Both the position numbers and the translations under genes were made by a program. 39,784 bases of DNA, taken from Rhabdonatronobacter sediminivivens (GTDB lineage Bacteria > Pseudomonadota > Alphaproteobacteria > Rhodobacterales > Rhodobacteraceae). Shown here piece by piece: positions 1 to 7,842 of this stretch. A model generated the notes under the pieces. The model was given only the letters and a program-made list of their open reading frames with translations. It made no database searches and was not told where the DNA came from. The stretch's first letter is position 1; every line of letters begins with the position of its first letter. The stretch spans positions 1 through 39,784 of the forward strand of contig NZ_JACBXS010000033.1 in the NCBI RefSeq assembly GCF_013415485.1. Reading direction: 5' to 3'.

Positions 1-78
1 GGGGGATGCCGAGGGGCGGGGGATGCCGAGGGGCGGGGGATGCCGAGGGGCGGGGGATGCCGAGGGGCGGGGGATGCA
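1..78. repeat. 17-bp tandem repeat (minisatellite)
   Basis: Four full copies and one partial copy of the 17-bp unit GATGCCGAGGGGCGGGG start at 5, 22, 39, 56 and 73. The copies are identical by eye and run off the left edge of the window, so the array may be longer. The G-runs on the plus strand could form G-quadruplexes. The unit is not a multiple of three and has no spacers, so it is neither a coding repeat nor a CRISPR array. It abuts the terminator at 78-109. Confidence 0.9.
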
Positions 79-109
79 AAAAAGCCGGATCACATGGTGA
101 TCCGGCTTT
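78..109 (-). terminator. Rho-independent terminator
   Basis: A perfect 13-bp stem (AAAGCCGGATCAC at 81-93 with GTGATCCGGCTTT at 97-109) encloses a 3-nt loop. Read on the minus strand it is followed by a run of six T (83-78), the classic intrinsic terminator form, and it lies just after the stop of the minus-strand gene at 133-480. The A/T tails on both sides mean it could also stop transcription coming from the left. Confidence 0.9.
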
Positions 110-132
110 CTGTTCTGAACCATCTCGGGGGC

Positions 133-480
133 TCATTCAGCGGCGATGGCATGGGTGGCTGGGCTGTGCCGATGCTCCGGGCCACGGTCCGAATCCTCGA
201 CAATGCGCAGGATGTCGGCGGTCAGTTCGGCATCGCGCTCGGCGCGCCGGGTCAGGTCCTCGACATCCAGCGCCAGGGTTGCGCGCGACAGGCCCAGGCG
301 GTTGAGCTGACGCTCGTTCAGGCGCATCAGGGCGGCGGTGATGATGGTCATGTCGCGCTCTTCCAGCCAGATGTCATAGCTTTCGGGGTCACGGTGGATC
401 AGCCGGCCCCACAGGCCGATCAATCCGTCATTGCCCGCGCGGGGCTTGCGAAACTGCACGGTTGTCGCGGTCATGGACAT
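133..480 (-). CDS. Small hypothetical protein with DUF1127-like C-terminal segment
   Basis: This 115-residue soluble protein has no signal peptide or membrane segment. I chose the ATG at 480 because GGAGG stands 5 nt upstream. A segment in the second half (ALMRLNERQLNRLGLSRATL) resembles the short DUF1127/YjiS-type motif with its conserved L..L...L..LGLSR pattern. Such small proteins in alphaproteobacteria are linked to RNA binding or stress and phosphate metabolism, but that function is not shown for this one. The gene is divergent from the Mrp operon across the inverted repeat at 501-616 and ends at a strong terminator, so it is probably monocistronic. The DUF1127 assignment is tentative. 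Confidence 0.7.
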   Translation of the reverse strand: MSMTATTVQFRKPRAGNDGLIGLWGRLIHRDPESYDIWLEERDMTIITAALMRLNERQLNRLGLSRATLALDVEDLTRRAERDAELTADILRIVEDSDRGPEHRHSPATHAIAAE

Positions 481-500
481 GGGGTCCTCCGTTCTGTTGA

Positions 501-616
501 TGCCCCGATTACGCGCCGCCGCCGGGTTTAATCCATGTCTCACCAAAGCGTGTGGTTGCGGTGCGAATTCGGCGCCGCACGGGGATTAAACCCGGCTGCC
601 ATGCGTAATCCGGGCA
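501..616. promoter_or_regulatory. Large inverted repeat in divergent promoter region
   Basis: Two 34-bp arms (501-534 and 583-616) match in inverted orientation at 29 of 34 positions around a 48-bp centre. The inner 14 bp are perfect: GCCGGGTTTAATCC at 521-534 against GGATTAAACCCGGC at 583-596. The outer block GATTACGC (507-514) pairs with GCGTAATC (603-610). Each arm holds a GATTA and a TAATC, giving four copies in all. The element fills the gap between the small minus-strand gene and mnhE, which suggests a pair of operators or a looping site controlling both. A cruciform or mRNA leader hairpin is the alternative. Confidence 0.7.
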
Positions 617-689
617 ATCACCACAACCCGGGACGGCCCCCTGCGCGCCAGCGCGTCGGGTCCGTCCGCATGACATGAGAGAGGCCCCG

Positions 690-1256
690 ATGCCCCGTCT
701 GCCGACTGTTGCCAACACCGCCACCGGCCCCGTGCAGGTGCAGGCCAATGCGCTCCTTCTGCCAGGCGAGCGGCCCGCCCCGCGTGCCCGCTGGCGGCGG
801 TTCGGATCGACGCTGCTGGTGCTGGCCCTGATCTGGGGCGGGCTGACCGGGTTCCGCGTGGACGCGCTGGTCTTTGGCGTTCCGGCCGTGCTGGCGGGGG
901 CGTCGCTGGTGTTCCTGATGCCCCTCAGCCCGGGCTGGCGACTGTCGCCGGGCGGTGCGCTGGCCTTTGCGCTGTGGTTCGTGCGGCTGAGCGTCCGCGG
1001 CGCGGTCGATGTTGCGTCGCGGGCGTTTTCCCCGCGCATGGGGCTGCGCCCGGGGTTCCGGAGCTACGTGCTCTCCCTGCCTGCGGGCGCACCGCGGGTG
1101 ATGTTCCTGAACACGGTGACGCTGCTGCCCGGCACCCTTGCCGCCGAGATCGACGGCGACAGGGTGAGCGTTCACATGCTGGACACCAGCGCCGACCTGC
1201 AGGCCGATCTGGGCGCGCTGGAGCAGCGCATCGCGGCCCTCTTTGCCCTGATCTGA
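690..1256 (+). CDS. mnhE: Mrp/Mnh antiporter subunit E
   Basis: This 188-residue membrane protein is the E subunit of the multisubunit Na+(K+)/H+ antiporter. After a hydrophilic N-terminus of about 37 residues come two to three hydrophobic segments, then the family hallmark in the C-terminal half (TLLPGTLAAEID followed by VHMLD). An upstream in-frame ATG exists at 675, but AGAGAGG sits 5 nt before the ATG at 690, so I prefer 690. It is the first gene of the antiporter operon, 17 nt before mnhF. MrpE is needed for full antiport but is not itself an ion channel. Confidence 0.93.
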   Translation: MPRLPTVANTATGPVQVQANALLLPGERPAPRARWRRFGSTLLVLALIWGGLTGFRVDALVFGVPAVLAGASLVFLMPLSPGWRLSPGGALAFALWFVRLSVRGAVDVASRAFSPRMGLRPGFRSYVLSLPAGAPRVMFLNTVTLLPGTLAAEIDGDRVSVHMLDTSADLQADLGALEQRIAALFALI

Positions 1257-1273
1257 GCGACGGAGTTTCCCCG

Positions 1274-1534
1274 ATGAGCATTTTCCTTGGCACCATCCTT
1301 GTCCTGCTGCTGGCCAGCATCCTGGCCGGGCTGATCCGGGTCCTGCGTGGTCCCGCCCCGGCCGAACGGATGCTGGCGGCGCAGCTCTTCGGTACCTCGG
1401 CGGTGGCGATCCTGCTGATCCTGGCCCATGTGCTGCACCTGCCTGCGCTGCTGGATGTGGCGATGGTCTTTGCGGTGCTGGCGGCGGTGACGCTGGTGGC
1501 CTTTGTCGTCCTGGCCTCGCGGAGGGCGGAATGA
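1274..1534 (+). CDS. mnhF: Mrp/Mnh antiporter subunit F
   Basis: This 86-residue protein has three predicted membrane helices and almost no loops, as expected for MrpF. The recognisable core is the loop after helix 1 (IRVLRGPAPAERMLAAQLFGTSAVA), shown here as part of the RGP..AERMLA pattern of the family. It corresponds to MbhB of the membrane-bound hydrogenase complexes. Its stop codon overlaps the start of mnhG by 4 bp, so the two are translationally coupled. Confidence 0.93.
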   Translation: MSIFLGTILVLLLASILAGLIRVLRGPAPAERMLAAQLFGTSAVAILLILAHVLHLPALLDVAMVFAVLAAVTLVAFVVLASRRAE

Positions 1535-1827
1535 TGCAGGAGCTGATTGCCGCCATCCTGATTGCGCTGGGCACCGTGTTCTTCATTGCCGGGACGCTGG
1601 GCCTGCTGCGGTTTCCGGACATCTATTGCCGCCTGCATGCCCTGACCAAGGCCGACGGCCTGGGGCTGGGGCTTATCGCGCTGGGGGCGGCAGTGCTGCT
1701 GGCCACGCCGGGCGCGCTGTTTCGCATCGCGCTGATCTGGGTCTTCGTTGCCCTGGCCAGCGCCACCTGCGGCCATCTGGTCGCCCGCTACGCCCGCCAG
1801 ACCGAAAGGACGCCCCGCCATGATTGA
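1531..1827 (+). CDS. mnhG: Mrp/Mnh antiporter subunit G
   Basis: This 98-residue, three-helix protein carries the MnhG signature GLLRFPDIYCRLHALTKADG after its first helix. It corresponds to MbhC of hydrogenase-type complexes and belongs to the small-subunit cluster E-F-G of the Mrp antiporter. The ATG at 1531 overlaps the mnhF stop (1532-1534), and its own end overlaps the next gene by 8 bp, so all are read from one mRNA. Confidence 0.93.
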   Translation: MMQELIAAILIALGTVFFIAGTLGLLRFPDIYCRLHALTKADGLGLGLIALGAAVLLATPGALFRIALIWVFVALASATCGHLVARYARQTERTPRHD

Positions 1828-2800
1828 CCCCTATGTCATTCTGGACCTGCTGCTGGGTCTTGCGGTGGTCGCGCTGGCGGCGGCCGTGCTGACGGTGCGC
1901 GACCTCTTCGCGGCGATCGTGCTGTTCATCGTCTTCGGGCTGCTCTCGGCGCTGGCCTGGGTGCGGCTGGCCGCCCCCGATGTGGCCCTGGCCGAGGCCG
2001 CCATCGGCACCGGCCTGACCGGCGCGCTGCTGCTCAAGACCCTGCACCATCTGCGCTACGTCACCGGCTCGCTGGACCGGCAGGCCGCGCTCAGCGTGAC
2101 ACCCGTTCAGCCCGTGCCCATGGCCGTGATCTGGGTTAATGCGGCATTTTGCGGGTTGGTCACCCTGGGGCTGGCCGCGGCCTTTCTGGGCGCGCCGCGC
2201 AACGGGCCGGGCTTCGATGCGCTGGTGGCCGAGGCCATGCCCGCCAGCGGCGTGGAACACCCGGTCACGGCGGTGCTGCTGAACTTTCGCGCCTATGACA
2301 CGCTGATGGAGGTTGTGGTGCTGCTGGCCGCCGTCATCGCCGTCTGGCAGATCGAGCGCGGCCTGTCCGAGGCCCCGGCCCCCGCGCTGGGCGAGGTCTG
2401 GGCCGGGTTTGCCCGGCTGGTCCTGCCCGCGATCGTTGTCATCGGCACCTATCTGCTTTGGGTCGGGGCCGAGGCCCCGGGCGGCGCCTTTCAGGGCGGC
2501 GCGGTGCTGGCCGCCGTGGGGCTGTTGCTGCTGCTCTCGCGGCTCTATGTGCCGCGCCCGGCGCATCGTGGGGTGGCGCGGCTGGGGTTCGTGCTGGGCA
2601 CCGGCGCCTTTGCCGCCGTGGCGCTGCTGGTGGCGGGGGGTGGGCGCGTGGCCTTCGAATACCCGCTGGAGCACGCCAAGACCCTGATCCTGCTGATCGA
2701 GGGGGTGGTCACCATTTCCATCGCCATCACCCTGGCCGCGCTCTTTCACGGGCGCGAGCCGGTGGCCCTGAGCGCATCGGAGACGCGCCATGACGCCTGA
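1820..2800 (+). CDS. Fused MrpA C-terminal (MbhD/MbhE-like) and MnhB subunit
   Basis: This 326-residue membrane protein joins three pieces usually found elsewhere. Residues 1-85 resemble the DUF4040/MbhD domain found at the C-terminus of MrpA (APDVALAEAAIGTGLTGALL). Residues 95-180 resemble MbhE (HPVTAVLLNFRAYDTLMEVVV). Residues about 190-315 are MnhB (GTYLLWVGAEAPGGAFQGGA). The locus has no full-length mrpA; the NuoL-like half is supplied by separate genes downstream. The start at 1820 overlaps mnhG. The 3' end overlaps mnhC by 11 bp. This arrangement is like the ancestral Mbh gene order, with D, E and F fused. Confidence 0.88.
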   Translation: MIDPYVILDLLLGLAVVALAAAVLTVRDLFAAIVLFIVFGLLSALAWVRLAAPDVALAEAAIGTGLTGALLLKTLHHLRYVTGSLDRQAALSVTPVQPVPMAVIWVNAAFCGLVTLGLAAAFLGAPRNGPGFDALVAEAMPASGVEHPVTAVLLNFRAYDTLMEVVVLLAAVIAVWQIERGLSEAPAPALGEVWAGFARLVLPAIVVIGTYLLWVGAEAPGGAFQGGAVLAAVGLLLLLSRLYVPRPAHRGVARLGFVLGTGAFAAVALLVAGGGRVAFEYPLEHAKTLILLIEGVVTISIAITLAALFHGREPVALSASETRHDA

Positions 2801-3080
2801 CATCATCTACGGAGTGACCGGCATCGCGGTCTTTGCCATCGGGCTGGTGGGGGCGCTGTGTGCGCAGGACCGGTTGCGCCGGGTGCTGGCGCTGAAGCTG
2901 GCCTCGGTCGGGGCGGGGTTCGTGCTGGTGGTGGCGGCCTGGCGCGCGCCGCCCGCCGCCCCTGACCCGGTGCCGCACGCGCTGGTCATCACCGGGATCG
3001 TGGTGATGGTCAGCGCCACCGCCGTGGCCCTTGCCCTGATCCGCCGTCTGCAAAGCCTGGAGGCCGAAGATGCAGAGTGA
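2790..3080 (+). CDS. mnhC: Mrp/Mnh antiporter subunit C (NuoK-like)
   Basis: This 96-residue protein with three hydrophobic helices belongs to the NuoK/MnhC family, which in complex I and Mrp lies between the antiporter-like subunits and takes part in proton transfer. The C-terminal helix region HALVITGIVVMVSATAVALAL is the typical MnhC end. The ATG overlaps the preceding gene and the stop (3078-3080) overlaps the following start at 3070, fitting tight stoichiometric synthesis. Confidence 0.92.
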   Translation: MTPDIIYGVTGIAVFAIGLVGALCAQDRLRRVLALKLASVGAGFVLVVAAWRAPPAAPDPVPHALVITGIVVMVSATAVALALIRRLQSLEAEDAE

Positions 3081-4512
3081 CCCGATGACCCTGACCCTGT
3101 TCGCGCCGCTCTTCGGGGCGATCCTGGCCTTCCTCTTTCCGCGCGCAGCCCGGGCACTGGGGTTGGTGGCGGTGCTGGTCACTGGCGGGGCCGTTGTCTG
3201 GCTGGCCCGCGCCGTGCTGGCCGAAGGCGCCGTTACCCTGGCGCTGGGCGGCTGGGCGCCGCCGCTGGGGATCAGCCTGCGCGCCGATGGGCTGAGCGTG
3301 GCCATGCTGGCCATGACCGCCGCCGTGGGGCTGCTGGTCAGCCTTGGCGCGCTGGACGCCCTGCGCGACGCCCGCCAGACGCGGTATTTCTGGCCGCTGT
3401 GGCTGTTGCTGCTGACCGGGATGAACGGCGTTTACCTCAGCACCGATATCTTCAACCTCTATGTGATGATCGAGGTGATCGCACTGGCCGCCGTGGGCCT
3501 GACGGTGCTTTCGGGCACGCGCGCGGCGCTGCGCGCCGGGCTGGAGTACATGTATGCCAGCATCCTTGGCGCGCTCTTGTTCCTCATGGGGGTGGGTTTT
3601 GTCTATCTGCAACTGGGACGGCTGGATTTCGCCGGGCTGATCACGGCCGAACCTTCGGGCGCGCTGAGCGCGGCGCTGGCGCTGATGGTGGTGGGGCTGG
3701 CGCTGAAAACCGCGCTGTTCCCGTTGCATTTCTGGCTGCCGGCGGCCCATGCGAATGCCACCGCGCCCGCAAGCGCGCTGCTGTCTGGGCTGGTGGTCAA
3801 GGCGGCGCTCTATATCTTCCTGCGGCTGACCACCTATATGCCGCTGCCGGATGAGGTTCTGGTCACGCTGATCGGCACCCTGGGCGCGGGCGCGGTGATC
3901 TGGGGTGGCATCCAGGCCCTGCGGGCCGAGCGTCTGAAGCTGCTGGTGGCCTGGTCCACGGTGGTGCAGATCGGCCTGATCTTCATCGCCTTTGCCCGCG
4001 CGGGCCAGGTGGGGCTGACCGAAAGCTGGAAGGCGGCGGCGCTGCTGATCCTGGCCCATGGCGTGGCCAAGGCCGCCATGTTTCTGGCCGCAGGGCGGAT
4101 CAAGGACGAGGTCGGCCATGACACCATCCGCGAACTGGACAAATCCGCCATCCGCCCCACGCTGGCGCAATTCACCTTTGCCCTGGCGGCGATCAGCCTG
4201 ATCGGACTGCCGCCCAGCCTTGGCTTCATCGGCAAATGGTCGCTGATGGAGGGGGCCATGGCCGCGGGCTACTGGCATTGGGTGGGCGTCACCATGATCG
4301 GCACCCTGCTGTCGGTGGCCTATTTCAGCCGCGTGCTGGCGGGGTTCCTGCGCTTTGACCGGGTTCGCGCGCCGCTGGGTGAGCATCAGGGCTGGGCGCT
4401 GGCGGATGTGGCGCCGCTGACGCTGGCGGTCTCGGCCATCGGGCTGGGCCTGCTGGCCGCACCTATCCTGAGTTTCATCGAACTGGGCTATCCTTTCGGA
4501 GCCATGCCATGA
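3070..4512 (+). CDS. mnhD: Mrp/Mnh antiporter subunit D (NuoM/N-like), first copy
   Basis: This 480-residue, roughly 14-helix protein is the MnhD-type ion-translocating subunit. The helix-5 glutamate is present (Glu135 in YVMIEVIALA), as are the channel lysines in LALKTALFPLHFWLPAAHA and SGLVVKAALYIFLRL, and a late lysine in GFIGKWSLMEGA. GGAGG lies 6 nt before the ATG at 3070, which supports that start over the ATG at 3085. It is the first of three antiporter-like subunits in the operon and the most canonical MnhD. The stop overlaps the next start as ATGA. Confidence 0.93.
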   Translation: MQSDPMTLTLFAPLFGAILAFLFPRAARALGLVAVLVTGGAVVWLARAVLAEGAVTLALGGWAPPLGISLRADGLSVAMLAMTAAVGLLVSLGALDALRDARQTRYFWPLWLLLLTGMNGVYLSTDIFNLYVMIEVIALAAVGLTVLSGTRAALRAGLEYMYASILGALLFLMGVGFVYLQLGRLDFAGLITAEPSGALSAALALMVVGLALKTALFPLHFWLPAAHANATAPASALLSGLVVKAALYIFLRLTTYMPLPDEVLVTLIGTLGAGAVIWGGIQALRAERLKLLVAWSTVVQIGLIFIAFARAGQVGLTESWKAAALLILAHGVAKAAMFLAAGRIKDEVGHDTIRELDKSAIRPTLAQFTFALAAISLIGLPPSLGFIGKWSLMEGAMAAGYWHWVGVTMIGTLLSVAYFSRVLAGFLRFDRVRAPLGEHQGWALADVAPLTLAVSAIGLGLLAAPILSFIELGYPFGAMP

Positions 4513-6035
4513 TTGATCTTTCAACCGCACTGAATACGGCGGTCCGCAGCGATGTGCCGCTGCTGCCGCTGTTCATCCTGCTGACCTCGTTGCTGGCCGC
4601 GCCGGTGCTCTTTGCCCTGCCCGAGCGCGCGGCACGTCTGCGCACCGGGCTGAACCTGGGCGTGGCGGCGATGAAGGTTGCGCTGGTGGCCTGGCTGGGG
4701 ATCAAGGTCAGCCAGGGGGTGATCTATGATGTCAGCTTTGCCATGCTGCCGGGGCTGGAGTTCAAGCTGCAGGCCGATCCGCTGGCGATCCTGTTCATCT
4801 CGCTCTCGGCGATCCTGTGGCTGATCACCACCGTCTATTCCGTGGGCTATCTGGAGCGCGGGCCCCATCGGGCGCGGTTCTTCGGTTTCTTCAGCCTCTG
4901 CGTGGCGGCGACGGTGGGCATTGCCATGGCCGGAAACCTGTTCACCTTCCTGATCTTCTACGAGTTGCTGACGCTGGCGACCTATCCGCTGGTGATCCAC
5001 CGAGGATCAGCCGAGGCGCTGCGCGCGGGGCGGATCTATCTGATCTACACGCTGGCGGGGGGGCTGGTGCTGCTGCTGGGCACGCTGGGGCTGTGGGTAC
5101 TGGCGGGCAATACCGATTTCACCCCCGGCGGCGTGCTGGACGCCGTGGTTGCCGAAAACCGCGCCGCCGCGCAACTGCTCTTTGTGGTGCTGGTGGGCGC
5201 GCTGGGGGTAAAGGCGGCGCTGGTCCCGCTGCACGCCTGGCTGCCCATCGCCATGGTGGCCCCGGCGCCCGTGTCGGCGCTGCTGCATGCGGTGGCGGTG
5301 GTCAAGGCCGGGGCCTTTGGCATCATGCGTGTGGTCTACGAGGTCTTTGGCATCGACACTGCCCAGGCGCTGGGCCTGACCGCGCCGCTGGCGGCACTGG
5401 CGGCGGTGACGATCCTCTACGGCTCGCTCAGAGCGATCACCCAGGACGACATCAAGAAGCGGCTGGCCTATTCCACGGTCAGCCAGGTCAGCTACATCAC
5501 CCTGGGCGTGGCGCTGGCCAGCCCTGTCGCCGCCGTGGGCGCGCTGGCGCATCTGATCCATCAAGGCTTGATGAAGATCACCATGTTCATGGCTGCCGGT
5601 AACCTGGCCGAGGGGATGGGGGTGAAGCGCGTCAGCCAGATGGACGGGATCGGCCGCGCCATGCCGGGCACGATGCTGGCCTTCTCAGCCGCCGCGCTGG
5701 CCATGATCGGGCTGCCGCCGCTCGCCGGGTTTGTCAGCAAATGGTATCTGGCGCAGGGCGGGCTGGACGCGGGCGCAGCCTGGGTGGTGGCGCTGCTTCT
5801 GGGCTCCAGCCTGCTGAACGCGGTGTATTTCCTGCCCATGCTCTATCGCGCCTGGTTCCGCGATGGCAGCGAGACCTGCGCAACCCCGGCCCGGCCCCGG
5901 ATCGGCTGGTGGCTGGCCGCGCCCCCCATCACCACCGCGCTGATGGTGCTGGTGGTGGGCGGGTTTGCCAACGCCCCCTTCAGCCCGCTGGAATGGACGC
6001 GCTTCGTCGTCGCCATCGAATATCTGCAGGAGTAA
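4509..6035 (+). CDS. Antiporter-like subunit (NuoL/MrpA N-terminal type), second copy
   Basis: This 508-residue membrane protein is of the NuoL/MrpA/MnhD family. It has the helix-5 glutamate (Glu152 in FYELLTLATYPLVIH), the helix-7 lysine in LGVKAALVPLHAWLP and the helix-8 lysine in SALLHAVAVVKAGAFG. The form SALLHAVAVVKAG is closer to NuoL and MrpA than to MnhD. It therefore probably does the work of the missing N-terminal part of MrpA. A conserved DDIKKRLAYSTVSQ segment and a late lysine (GFVSKWYLAQG) complete the proton path. It starts by ATGA overlap with mnhD and ends 4 nt before the third copy. Confidence 0.9.
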   Translation: MIDLSTALNTAVRSDVPLLPLFILLTSLLAAPVLFALPERAARLRTGLNLGVAAMKVALVAWLGIKVSQGVIYDVSFAMLPGLEFKLQADPLAILFISLSAILWLITTVYSVGYLERGPHRARFFGFFSLCVAATVGIAMAGNLFTFLIFYELLTLATYPLVIHRGSAEALRAGRIYLIYTLAGGLVLLLGTLGLWVLAGNTDFTPGGVLDAVVAENRAAAQLLFVVLVGALGVKAALVPLHAWLPIAMVAPAPVSALLHAVAVVKAGAFGIMRVVYEVFGIDTAQALGLTAPLAALAAVTILYGSLRAITQDDIKKRLAYSTVSQVSYITLGVALASPVAAVGALAHLIHQGLMKITMFMAAGNLAEGMGVKRVSQMDGIGRAMPGTMLAFSAAALAMIGLPPLAGFVSKWYLAQGGLDAGAAWVVALLLGSSLLNAVYFLPMLYRAWFRDGSETCATPARPRIGWWLAAPPITTALMVLVVGGFANAPFSPLEWTRFVVAIEYLQE

Positions 6036-6039
6036 CCCC

Positions 6040-7842
6040 ATGTCGCTTGCTGTTTTCCTTCTTGCTGTCGGCTGGCCGCTGGTGATGGCCTTTCTGCTGC
6101 TGTTCAAGGCGGCCCGGCCGATCCTGTGGCGGATGATGCCGCTGGCACCGCTTCCGGCGCTGGTGCTGGCGCTGCTGACCCCGGGGCCGGTGCTGGTCAC
6201 GGGTGAGTGGTTCGTGCTGGGGCTGACCATGGGGCTGGAGCCGGTCTCGCGCCTGTTCCTGATCTTTACCGCCGTGCTGTGGGTCGCCGCCGCCAGTGCC
6301 GCGCGCCAGTGGATGCGCGAGGACCCCCGCGCCACCGGCTTTGGCGTGATGTTCCTGATGGCCATGAGCGGCAATCTGGGGTTGATCCTGTCCAAGGACG
6401 CCATGGCCTTCTACGGCGCCTTTGCGCTGATGAGCTTTGCCTCCTACGGGTTGGTGATCCATAGCCGCGATGCGGCCGCGAAAGCGGCGGCGCGGCTCTA
6501 TATCGGCTTTGTCGTCATCGGTGAGCTGATCCTGTTTTCCGGCCTGGTGCTGGCGGCCACGCAGGCCGGGTCCCTTCTGCTGGCCGATATGCGCGCGGCG
6601 GCGCTGTCGGATCTGGCGGTGGCGCTGCTGCTGACGGGCTTCGGGATCAAGCTGGGGGTGATGCCGCTGCATTTCTGGCTGCCGCCCGCCCATGGCGCCG
6701 CCCCCGTGCCCGCCAGCGCCGTGCTGTCCGGCGCGATGATCAAGGCCGGGCTGTTCGGCATCCTCTCGGCCGTGCCTCTGGGGGTGGTCAGCTATGGCGA
6801 TCATGGCACGGTGGTGATGGCGGCGGGCATGGTGACACTCTTTGCGGCCCTGCTGCTGGGCCTGCAGCAGACCGGGGCCAAGACGGTGCTGGGCTTTTCG
6901 AGCGTCAGCCAGATGGGGATCATTGCGCTGGGGCTGGGGGCAGGGCTGATGACGCCTGCGGCCTGGGCGGCGATCCTGCCGGTGCTGGTGTTCCTGGCCG
7001 CGCATCATGCGCTGGCCAAGGGGGCGTTGTTCCTGGGCGTGGGGGCCTGGGCCGCGCAACAGGGGGCAGGGGCGCGGCTGGCACTTGGCGCGGCGCTGTT
7101 GGTCCCGGCGCTGGTTCTGGCGGGGGTTCCCTTCAGCTCTGGCGCGCTGGGCAAGGAGGCGCTGAAGGCTGCGCTGGCGGGCGGCTCTCCGGTCTGGCTG
7201 CCGTGGCTCACGCTGGCGCTGACCCTTTCGGGGGTCGCCACGACCCTGCTGATGGCGCGCGCGGGGGCGCTGTTGTGGCTTGCGCCGCCCTCTGCCCCCC
7301 GCACCCGCCCCGAGGCCCTGGCGCTGCCCTTCCTGGGGCTGGGCGGCGCGGCGCTGGCCCTGCCGATCCTGTGGCCTGTGCTGGACCCTGCCATGGCCGC
7401 CCCCGTGCGGACCAGCCCGCCCGGCGCGCTCTGGCCGGTGGGGCTGGGCCTGGCCATGGCGTTTGCCGCTGCCCTTACCGCCCATGCGCAGAAAATCGGC
7501 CCGGTGCGCTTCCTGGCCGGGATTATGGCGCCGTTTCATGCGTTTTCCACACAGTTGAGCAGCCTGTGGGCCCTCAAGCGCAGGGCGGCCCGGCGCACCG
7601 GCTACGCGTTGCCGCGGATGCTGGAGCGCCATGCCGCGTGCTGGCGCCTGGGGCAGACAGCGGTGGCGGCCCTGATCGCAGCGGTGCTGATGATCGAGGT
7701 CGCGGCCAGCCAGCGGGAGGCTCGGATCACAACGCCGGCGGTGCAGATGTTCACGCAGCCGGACGCGCCCGGCATCGGCACCGCCGATGCCCCCGGGCAC
7801 AGGCAGACGGAGGACCACCATGCGCCACGAGAGCCACTTTGA
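6040..7842 (+). CDS. Antiporter-like subunit, third copy, lacking the helix-5 glutamate
   Basis: This 600-residue protein of the proton-conducting NuoL/M/N superfamily starts at the ATG at 6040, 7 nt after AGGAG. It keeps lysines in FGIKLGVMPLHFWLPPAHG, SGAMIKAGLFGIL and SGALGKEALK. However, the helix-5 segment reads AFALMSFASYGLVIH, with Ala129 where its neighbours have glutamate. The tail beyond residue 500 is long and includes a basic stretch (ALKRRAARRTGYALPRML) and a last hydrophobic segment, unlike standard MnhD. The final 23 bp overlap the OLD-family gene. It may be a structural or regulatory subunit rather than an active ion channel; this is inference. Confidence 0.88.
   Translation: MSLAVFLLAVGWPLVMAFLLLFKAARPILWRMMPLAPLPALVLALLTPGPVLVTGEWFVLGLTMGLEPVSRLFLIFTAVLWVAAASAARQWMREDPRATGFGVMFLMAMSGNLGLILSKDAMAFYGAFALMSFASYGLVIHSRDAAAKAAARLYIGFVVIGELILFSGLVLAATQAGSLLLADMRAAALSDLAVALLLTGFGIKLGVMPLHFWLPPAHGAAPVPASAVLSGAMIKAGLFGILSAVPLGVVSYGDHGTVVMAAGMVTLFAALLLGLQQTGAKTVLGFSSVSQMGIIALGLGAGLMTPAAWAAILPVLVFLAAHHALAKGALFLGVGAWAAQQGAGARLALGAALLVPALVLAGVPFSSGALGKEALKAALAGGSPVWLPWLTLALTLSGVATTLLMARAGALLWLAPPSAPRTRPEALALPFLGLGGAALALPILWPVLDPAMAAPVRTSPPGALWPVGLGLAMAFAAALTAHAQKIGPVRFLAGIMAPFHAFSTQLSSLWALKRRAARRTGYALPRMLERHAACWRLGQTAVAALIAAVLMIEVAASQREARITTPAVQMFTQPDAPGIGTADAPGHRQTEDHHAPREPL

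Noticed and set aside
1..78. CRISPR-like repeat array
   Set aside because: Copies are contiguous with no spacers, and the unit is only 17 bp.
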